Notes under the pieces: model-generated
Told to the model about the DNA's origin: nothing
What the model saw: only the letters and a program-made list of their open reading frames with translations
The model's database searches: none
Program-made: the position numbers and the translations under genes
Shown here: positions 1 to 4,812 of the stretch, piece by piece
Position numbering within the stretch: position 1 is the stretch's first letter
How the letters are laid out: every line of letters begins with the position of its first letter
NCBI GenBank assembly: GCA_937901455.1
Contig: CALDIA010000205.1
Span: 1 to 27,972, forward strand
Length of the DNA: 27,972 nucleotides
Direction: 5' to 3'
DNA from: an uncultured Bacteroidales bacterium
GTDB taxonomy: Bacteria > Bacteroidota > Bacteroidia > Bacteroidales > WCHB1-69

Positions 1-53
1 GCTGCCGCAGATCCAAAAGGCGATGCGTTTTTCGCATTTCCCGGAAAAAGTTG

Positions 54-61
54 TATCTTTG
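54..61 (+). promoter_or_regulatory. Bacteroidota -7 promoter box (TATCTTTG)
   Basis: TATCTTTG matches the Bacteroidota -7 consensus TAnnTTTG. A T-rich stretch at 28-32, about 21 bases upstream, is a plausible -33 element. Those T's are also the loop of a small hairpin (ATGCG 23-27 with CGCAT 33-37). The box lies 95 bases before the first DUF1016 start codon, so it is the likely promoter of the YhcG pair. I see no gene in 1-155. Confidence 0.5.
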
Positions 62-470
62 CCAACCGAAATCGAAAAGGAACGTAGTAAATGGCATAAT
101 AAACAATTTGAACAAAAACAATAACTGAATGAAATAAAATCAAATATAAACGACAATGGACTTCCCGCAATTGACCAACAATATCCAACAGACGCATGAC
201 TTGTTGCAAAACAATGCAGTGCGTGCCATCAACCAAAACATAACTGCGCGAAACTGGTTGGTGGGCTATTGGATTGTGGAGTTCGAGCAAAACGGCGAGG
301 ATAGGGCGAAGTATGGAGAGAGGCTACTTTCGGAGTTGGCGAAAGCTACTCGAATAAAAGGTATGGGAAAGTCCATGCTGAATTTATGCAGACTTTTTTA
401 TAAGAAATACCCTGGAGTGGGATTGGAAGTGGTGAAATATTTGTTGGCGAATCGTAACCAAGAAATAATC

Positions 471-537
471 CAATCACTGATTGGAAAATTTCAAATTGCT
501 GAAAATGAGAATGATAGAATTTTCCAATCAGTGATTG
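471..537. repeat. 20-bp perfect inverted repeat inside DUF1016 copy 1
   Basis: CAATCACTGATTGGAAAATT at 471-490 is the exact reverse complement of the 20 bases at 518-537, with a 27-base spacer. Each arm also contains a near-palindrome, CAATCAnTGATTG. The arms lie in the linker between the two halves of the DUF1016 domain and encode the related peptides QSLIGKF and QSVIEKL. Confidence 0.85.
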
Positions 538-561
538 AAAAATTGCCTATTTCGAAAGACT

Positions 562-590
562 TGAGTTTTCAGCCACTGACTGAAAACTCA
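562..590. repeat. Second inverted repeat in the same linker
   Basis: TGAGTTTTCAG (562-572) and CTGAAAACTCA (580-590) form a perfect 11-bp stem with a 7-base loop. It is 25 bases after the previous inverted repeat and encodes the related peptide FQPLTEN. Confidence 0.8.
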
Positions 591-905
591 GGAGGCGATT
601 CCGAACTTGTTCCAACGGATACAATAGAGGTCATACCCCAAGTTGGTGACGACAAGATTTTTAGCAGGTTGTCTTTTACGCATATTATCCCTTTACTTTC
701 CATCGATGACCCGTTAAAACGCTCGTTCTACGAAATCGAAACCATAAAAGGCTGCTGGAGCGTGCGTGAATTGAGAAGGCAGATAGACACGCTTTGCTAT
801 GAGCAGGCATGGACGAGAACCTGTTTGTCTCCAAATACTTGCTCCAACTGCCCTCAAAAGAAACATTTGTTGAATTTTTAAACAAGGAAATGAAAGAGTT
901 ATAAG

Positions 906-927
906 AAAAAGTTAAACTAACATATTA
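906..927 (+). repeat. Left copy of a 22-bp direct repeat flanking the intact YhcG gene
   Basis: The 22 bases starting AAAAAGTTAAACTAACAT recur exactly at 1998-2019. This copy sits directly after the stop of DUF1016 copy 1 and before the start of copy 2. AT-rich leader DNA (928-956) follows, with no TAnnTTTG box, so copy 2 is probably transcribed from the promoter at 54-61. Confidence 0.8.
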
Positions 928-956
928 ACAATCTGAGCTTTACACTATTATAAATT

Positions 957-1973
957 ATGGCGACCAACATTCAACAACATACCGACAATACCGAACTTGC
1001 AACGCAAGTGGCGCAGATAATCCGGCAAGCGCGGCAGACGGCCTATCGTGCGGTGAACTTCGCCATGGTGGTGGCTTATTGGAATATTGGCAAGTTGATA
1101 GTGGAGGACGAACTGCACTGGAATCGCGCCGACTATGGCAAGGCGGTGCTCAAAAATCTTTCCGAACGTCTGACGGTGGAGTTTGGCAAAGGCTTCGACG
1201 AAAGAGAACTTCGCAAAATGTGCCAGTTTTACCGATGTTTCGAAATTCGGGACACACTGCGTCCCGAATTGAGTTGGTCGCATTACCGGCGACTTTTGAG
1301 CGTTGAAAACGAGAAGGCTCGCGTCTGGTATATGAACGAAGCCGCTGACTCGGTGTGGTCAACAAGGCAACTCGACCGCCAGATTTCAACCCTCTACTAC
1401 GACCGCCTGTTGGCCAGCCGCAACAAAGATGCGGTAATTGCCGAAGCCAAGGAAAAACTCAGCCAAGTTGAGCCAGAAGACATCATAAAAGACCCGTACA
1501 TTTTGGAGTTTCTCAACCTCAAGGATTATCCCGCCTTGCGCGAAAGCGACATTGAGAGCGGACTGATAAGCAATTTGCAGGATTTCATGCTCGAACTTGG
1601 CAAAGGATTCTGTTTTGTGGCACGCCAAAAACGTATGCGCTACGACGACGAGGATTTTTATGTCGATTTGGTGTTCTACAACAGCATAATTAAATGCTAC
1701 ATACTGATTGACTTGAAGTTGGGAAAACTAACCCACCAAGACGTAGGGCAAATGGACAGCTACATCCGCATGTTCGACGACCTTATGAAGCAGCCCGACG
1801 ACAACCCGACAATTGGGCTGATACTTTGCTCGGAGAAGAACGAAGCCGTAGCCAAATATTCTATCTTGAACGATGCAAAGCAGATTTTTGCCTCGAAATA
1901 CAAACTCACCCTGCCTACTGAAGAAGAACTTCAGGCAGAACTGAACAGAGTTAGAAAAATGTTGAACAATTGA
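957..1973 (+). CDS. PD-(D/E)XK nuclease, YhcG/DUF1016 family
   Basis: This 338-residue protein has the full two-domain YhcG layout. The DUF1016 N-terminal helical domain covers about residues 15-150 (VAYWNIGKLIVEDE, DYGKAVLKNLSERL, FDERELRKMCQFYRCF, then SVWSTRQLDRQISTLYYDR). The C-terminal nuclease covers about residues 170-335. The catalytic signature is visible as D237 (VDLVFYN) and D252-L-K254 (ILIDLKLGKL), followed by HQDVGQMDSYIRMFD. Family members are usually 330-380 residues, so this copy looks complete. They are often found beside restriction-modification genes, as here with a type III pair downstream; their exact role is not settled. It is flanked by an exact 22-bp direct repeat and is a paralogue of the broken gene before it. 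Confidence 0.9.
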   Translation: MATNIQQHTDNTELATQVAQIIRQARQTAYRAVNFAMVVAYWNIGKLIVEDELHWNRADYGKAVLKNLSERLTVEFGKGFDERELRKMCQFYRCFEIRDTLRPELSWSHYRRLLSVENEKARVWYMNEAADSVWSTRQLDRQISTLYYDRLLASRNKDAVIAEAKEKLSQVEPEDIIKDPYILEFLNLKDYPALRESDIESGLISNLQDFMLELGKGFCFVARQKRMRYDDEDFYVDLVFYNSIIKCYILIDLKLGKLTHQDVGQMDSYIRMFDDLMKQPDDNPTIGLILCSEKNEAVAKYSILNDAKQIFASKYKLTLPTEEELQAELNRVRKMLNN

Positions 1974-1997
1974 TATGATAAATTATTGAATGAAATA

Positions 1998-2019
1998 AAA
2001 AAGTTAAACTAACATATTA
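1998..2019 (+). repeat. Right copy of the 22-bp direct repeat
   Basis: This is an exact copy of 906-927. Just before it, TGAATGAAATAAAA (1987-2000) repeats the leader of the first DUF1016 gene (126-139), so leader sequence from copy 1 reappears after copy 2. The arrangement suggests duplication or cassette-like insertion of the intact nuclease gene. Confidence 0.8.
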
Positions 2020-2050
2020 TTAACCATAGCGTTTGCCGCTATTCTGAAAT

Positions 2051-2158
2051 CATTCCAAAGCTTGGCCGCAATGGAACACATTCGGAAGATAGGGCGAGCC
2101 TGCGTACTGCGCGGGCGAGCTTATCTGAATGTGTGGGTAAGGCCAAGCACCCGGAATG
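2051..2158. repeat. Long imperfect inverted repeat upstream of mod
   Basis: Four blocks pair across a centre near 2105: CATTCC 2051-2056 with GGAATG 2153-2158; GCTTGGCC 2060-2067 with GGCCAAGC 2141-2148; ACACATTC 2076-2083 with GAATGTGT 2127-2134; and AGATA 2087-2091 with TATCT 2122-2126. The direct repeat GGGCGAGC (2092-2099, 2113-2120) lies between. The DNA could fold into a hairpin of about 108 bases. It may be a mobile palindromic element or a structured leader of mod. I see no ORF in 1974-2241. Confidence 0.6.
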
Positions 2159-2192
2159 TGGATAAGTTTCGTCCGCGTTTCTTTTGTGCTTG

Positions 2193-2240
2193 GTCTCCGA
2201 TGTTTTTAGGGCAACCGCAAACGCCCTAACACCGAGATAC
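2193..2240 (+). promoter_or_regulatory. Hairpin directly before the mod start codon
   Basis: TTAGGGC (2206-2212) pairs with GCCCTAA (2223-2229) around a 10-base loop. The flanks GGTCTCCGATG and CACCGAGATAC add further imperfect pairing. The structure ends one base before the ATG at 2242, so in mRNA it would cover the ribosome landing zone of mod. Control of translation is inference. Confidence 0.45.
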
Positions 2241-2241
2241 A

Positions 2242-4140
2242 ATGCCCAAAACCCTCATCGAAGAATTGCCCCGCATTGCGGCTGAAGGCCGGCGCGAGGC
2301 CCAGCAGGCGCTCGACCGCTTGAGCAGCGGCGTGCAGATCGGCCTGCAAACCAACGAATTGGTGCTTCCCGCCCGCGACACCTCGGGACTGTGGCGCGGA
2401 CAGAACACCCACCAGGACCTTTACCAGCCCTGGTACAACCGCCTCATCTACGGCGACAACATGCTCGCCATGCAAGCCCTGCTGAAAGGCGACCCGGCCA
2501 ACGGCACGCCCTCGCTGCGCGGCGCCGTTGACCTGATTTACATCGACCCGCCTTTCGACAGCAAGGCCGACTACCGCACCAAGATCACCCTGCCCGGCGG
2601 CGATGTGGTGCAGAAGCCAACCGTGATTGAGCAGTTCGGCTACTCCGACCTCTGGCAGAACGGCACCGTGAGTTACTTGGAATACATGTACCCCCGCCTC
2701 GTGCTCATGCGCGAACTGCTCTCCGAACGCGGCAGCATCTATGTGCATATCGACTGGCACGTGGGGCATTACATGAAGGTGATTTTGGATGATATTTTTG
2801 GGAAAGAGAATTTCAAAAACGAAATAGTGTGGAGCTATGGGAAAATGGCATCATCGAGCCGAAAGTTTATGTGCAACCATGATGTGCTTCTATTTTACAC
2901 TAAAAGTCAAGATGACTACTACTTCGTGCCAATAAAAAAGCAACTCGATGAACCAATCCGTCGTTTAGCAAGAGAAATGGTAAATGGCGTGTTGAAAAAC
3001 GCAAGAAATGAGGATGGCACAGTGAAATACGTGGAGATAACCGAAAAGGCTATCGATGACAACTGGGGTGATATCGCTCGTGTGATGGCGGCAAGCCCTG
3101 AATATTTAGGATACAGTACACAAAAACCGGAAAAGATTATCGAAAGAGCCATTCTGGCTTCTTGTCCGGAAAAGGGCCTGGTGTGCGACTTCTTCGGCGG
3201 CAGCGGCACCACGGCGGCGGTGGCGGAGAAATTGGGCCGCCGCTGGATCACCACCGACATCGGCAAGCCCGCCGCACTCGTCATGCGCAAACGCCTCATC
3301 GACCAGGAGGCCAAGCCGTTCCTCTACCAGGCCGTTGGCGACTACCAGAAACAGGCTTTCGCGGGCAGCGGCATCAAGCGCGTGGGCGACCTCAGCCAGA
3401 TTGTGCTCGGCTTGTACGGCGCGTTGCCCTTCGCGGCGGAGCAGGTCGCCGACCGCAACTTCGGCTATGTGAAAGATTCGCGCACGCTCGTCATGGTGGA
3501 CAGCCCCAACAAGCTCACCAACACGGCCACGCTCAAACGTGCTTACGAGGCCAAAGGCAGTCTGCTCGGCGGCGGATGGAACAAGGTGGTGGTGCTCGGC
3601 TGGAACTTCTCGTTCGACATCTCGCAGGCCTTGCAAGAGTATGGCAGCAAGGGCGTCGAGGTGTTAGTCATCCCGCCCGACCTCATCGACAAGCTCTCCA
3701 AGAAAGGCTACCGCAACCTCATCAGTTCGGGCAACATCCGCTTCAGCAGCCTGCAATACCTGATGCTCAAGCCCATCGAGGTGGCGCAAGCCGGTGAAGG
3801 CATGGACATCATCAAGGTGAGCCTCGAAAACTATGTGCTGATTTCGCCCGACAACCTGCCGTTGGACGACGCCAACAAGCAGAAGCTGCAACAGGTGATG
3901 GCCTCCGACCCGTTGGCCCTCATCGAATATTGGAGCATCGACCCCGACTACGACGGCGTCACGTTCCGCAGCAAGTGGCAGGACTACCGCGAGAACACCG
4001 AGAACGACAACGACCCGCTGCATTGCGTTTACACGGCGGAAATCATCGTGCCGCAAAAGGTCGGACGCACCGTCTGCGTGAAGGCGGTGGATGTGTTCGG
4101 GTATGAGTCGATGGTGGTCGCACAGATGGGTCATTTCTGA
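2242..4140 (+). CDS. mod: Type III restriction-modification DNA methyltransferase (Mod)
   Basis: This 632-residue protein is an adenine-type beta-class DNA methyltransferase, identified by motif order. Catalytic motif IV is D102-P-P-F (LIYIDPPFDSKADY), followed by a target-recognition segment, then AdoMet-binding motif I D316-F-F-G-G-S-G preceded by GYSTQKPEKIIERAI. The following res gene makes it the specificity and modification subunit of a type III system. It methylates the recognition site and directs the Res translocase. Residues about 174-308 (2760-3165) are encoded by AT-rich DNA: hand counts give about 33-43% GC in three 60-base lines, against 65-70% in two flanking lines. This suggests a transplanted recognition domain. 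The C-terminal 240 residues have no motif I can name. An inverted repeat and a hairpin precede the start. Mod and res are separated by 672 bases of REP/RAYT DNA. Confidence 0.9.
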   Translation: MPKTLIEELPRIAAEGRREAQQALDRLSSGVQIGLQTNELVLPARDTSGLWRGQNTHQDLYQPWYNRLIYGDNMLAMQALLKGDPANGTPSLRGAVDLIYIDPPFDSKADYRTKITLPGGDVVQKPTVIEQFGYSDLWQNGTVSYLEYMYPRLVLMRELLSERGSIYVHIDWHVGHYMKVILDDIFGKENFKNEIVWSYGKMASSSRKFMCNHDVLLFYTKSQDDYYFVPIKKQLDEPIRRLAREMVNGVLKNARNEDGTVKYVEITEKAIDDNWGDIARVMAASPEYLGYSTQKPEKIIERAILASCPEKGLVCDFFGGSGTTAAVAEKLGRRWITTDIGKPAALVMRKRLIDQEAKPFLYQAVGDYQKQAFAGSGIKRVGDLSQIVLGLYGALPFAAEQVADRNFGYVKDSRTLVMVDSPNKLTNTATLKRAYEAKGSLLGGGWNKVVVLGWNFSFDISQALQEYGSKGVEVLVIPPDLIDKLSKKGYRNLISSGNIRFSSLQYLMLKPIEVAQAGEGMDIIKVSLENYVLISPDNLPLDDANKQKLQQVMASDPLALIEYWSIDPDYDGVTFRSKWQDYRENTENDNDPLHCVYTAEIIVPQKVGRTVCVKAVDVFGYESMVVAQMGHF

Positions 4141-4171
4141 TGATGAGCGTGATATCATACACATATGACAT

Positions 4172-4195
4172 GAGAGCGCGTGCCTCCGGCACGCC
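4172..4195 (+). repeat. REP palindrome 1
   Basis: This 24-base unit has a GAGAGC head, then the hairpin GCGTGCC-TCC-GGCACGC (4178-4194). It is the exact reverse complement of the unit at 4416-4439. A short asymmetric head beside a GC-rich hairpin is the classic organisation of REP sequences mobilised by RAYT transposases. Confidence 0.8.
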
Positions 4196-4257
4196 ATATC
4201 GACGCGACGACGGTATCGTACCATGCGCATATACCCCATACGACACTGTCGCCTGTT

Positions 4258-4286
4258 CCCCACATGGCGCTTTCGCTTATGTGGGG
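4258..4286. repeat. 8-bp-stem hairpin inside the REP cluster
   Basis: CCCCACAT (4258-4265) pairs perfectly with ATGTGGGG (4279-4286) around a 13-base loop that has its own small GCG/CGC stem. It lies between REP units 1 and 2 and is probably part of the same palindromic array. Confidence 0.6.
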
Positions 4287-4293
4287 CTACGGA

Positions 4294-4313
4294 GAGAGCG
4301 TGCCTCCGGCACG
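4294..4313 (+). repeat. REP palindrome 2
   Basis: The same GAGAGC head and CGTGCC-TCC-GGCACG hairpin (4299-4313) in direct orientation to unit 1. It differs by the loss of one GC step in the stem. Confidence 0.8.
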
Positions 4314-4344
4314 GTGTGCCCACACGGAAGTGTCGTCCCCATGA

Positions 4345-4361
4345 GGCTCCCGGAGGGAGCC
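4345..4361. repeat. Variant hairpin with a GGA triloop
   Basis: GGCTCCC-GGA-GGGAGCC is a perfect 7-bp stem. The stem sequence differs from the REP units but the GGA/TCC triloop is the same. A further stem, CCCCGC (4373-4378) with GCGGGG (4397-4402), follows. Confidence 0.55.
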
Positions 4362-4415
4362 AATCTCAATAACCCCGCATCGTATGTGGGGAGATGGCGG
4401 GGCGCGGTGTGCGGT

Positions 4416-4439
4416 GGCGTGCCGGAGGCACGCGCTCTC
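4416..4439 (-). repeat. REP palindrome 3, inverted
   Basis: This is the exact 24-base reverse complement of unit 1 (4172-4195). The inverted pair spans 268 bp, as in a REP doublet (REPIN). Its GAGAGC head ends 6 bases before the stop codon of the minus-strand RAYT gene, so repeat and transposase form one unit. Confidence 0.8.
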
Positions 4440-4445
4440 TGCACA

Positions 4446-4778
4446 TCAGTCCCTCAAGAAAAACTCCTCTCTGATGACAATCCCATTCTTCTCCAAAATA
4501 GCCCTATACTCCTTGGGGAAATCCGGACTCTCACGAAGCCACTTGCTGGTGAATGTCTTGACGGCCTGCACATATTTGGCCAAGCTGATGTCAGACGACA
4601 AAGACACAAGTATGTGGATATGATCCGGCATACCTCCAATACGGATAATCTTGCCGCGAAGTGTCTCCGTCTGTTTCATGATTACGGCATAAAGCTCACA
4701 CTCATGTTCCTCATTTATCGTCCATTCTCTGCGATAAGTGCTAAAAACTATATGATAGATTGATTGTATGTAACTCAT
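4446..4778 (-). pseudogene. RAYT / IS200-like Y1 transposase, internally deleted
   Basis: This 110-residue frame has the Y1 transposase N-terminus (SYIQSIYHIVFSTYRRE) and the HUH metal-binding motif at H53-I-H55 in IRIGGMPDHIHILVSL. ISLAKYVQAVKTFTSKWLRES follows, then it jumps to PKEYRAILEKNGI and ends FFLRD. In related Bacteroidota proteins, about 140-155 residues long, a segment with the catalytic tyrosine helix and a YIKNQEEHH-type motif lies between these parts, and an EYR..L...GI-type tail ends the protein. That segment is missing here with the frame kept, with the junction near residues 87-88. The protein should bind REP DNA at most and not cut it. It lies opposite to mod and res, 34 bp before the res start and beside three REP palindromes. 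The missing segment is inferred from memory of the family. Confidence 0.7.
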
Positions 4779-4812
4779 AATATTATCTTAACGAATTATT
4801 AAAATTTATTAT

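Larger units (their letters stand above)
156..904 (+). pseudogene. YhcG/DUF1016 nuclease gene with its catalytic core deleted
   Basis: Residues about 25-90 match the DUF1016 N-terminal domain (NWLVGYWIVEFEQNGEDRAKYG, then a basic helix ending FYKKYP). The segment FSRLSFTHIIPLL to RELRRQIDTLCYEQ matches the second conserved part of that domain. Intact YhcG proteins then run on for about 150 residues with a PD-(D/E)XK nuclease. Here the open frame goes out of register near 805-809 and stops at 881. In the other frame, from 809 to the stop at 902-904, the DNA reads MDENLFVSKYLLQLPSKE and ends KEMKEL. That resembles the extreme C-terminus of the nuclease domain (compare ASKYKLTLPTEEEL in the next gene). 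I infer an out-of-frame internal deletion that removed the D...DxK core. DUF1016/YhcG proteins are associated with restriction systems; this copy should be nuclease-dead. A deliberately short DUF1016-only protein of 241 residues is the alternative. Confidence 0.7.

Noticed and set aside
3162..3797. Plus-strand frame of 211 residues inside mod
   Set aside because: It is a frameshifted shadow of Mod, rich in R, G and H with no motif.
4172..4439. CRISPR array
   Set aside because: The repeats are palindromes in mixed orientation with unequal spacing and there are no cas genes. They fit REP elements beside a RAYT instead.
4140..4763. Plus-strand frame of 207 residues after mod
   Set aside because: It runs through the REP palindromes and antisense to the RAYT gene. 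The product is low-quality, with repeats such as RASGT, and matches no family I know.
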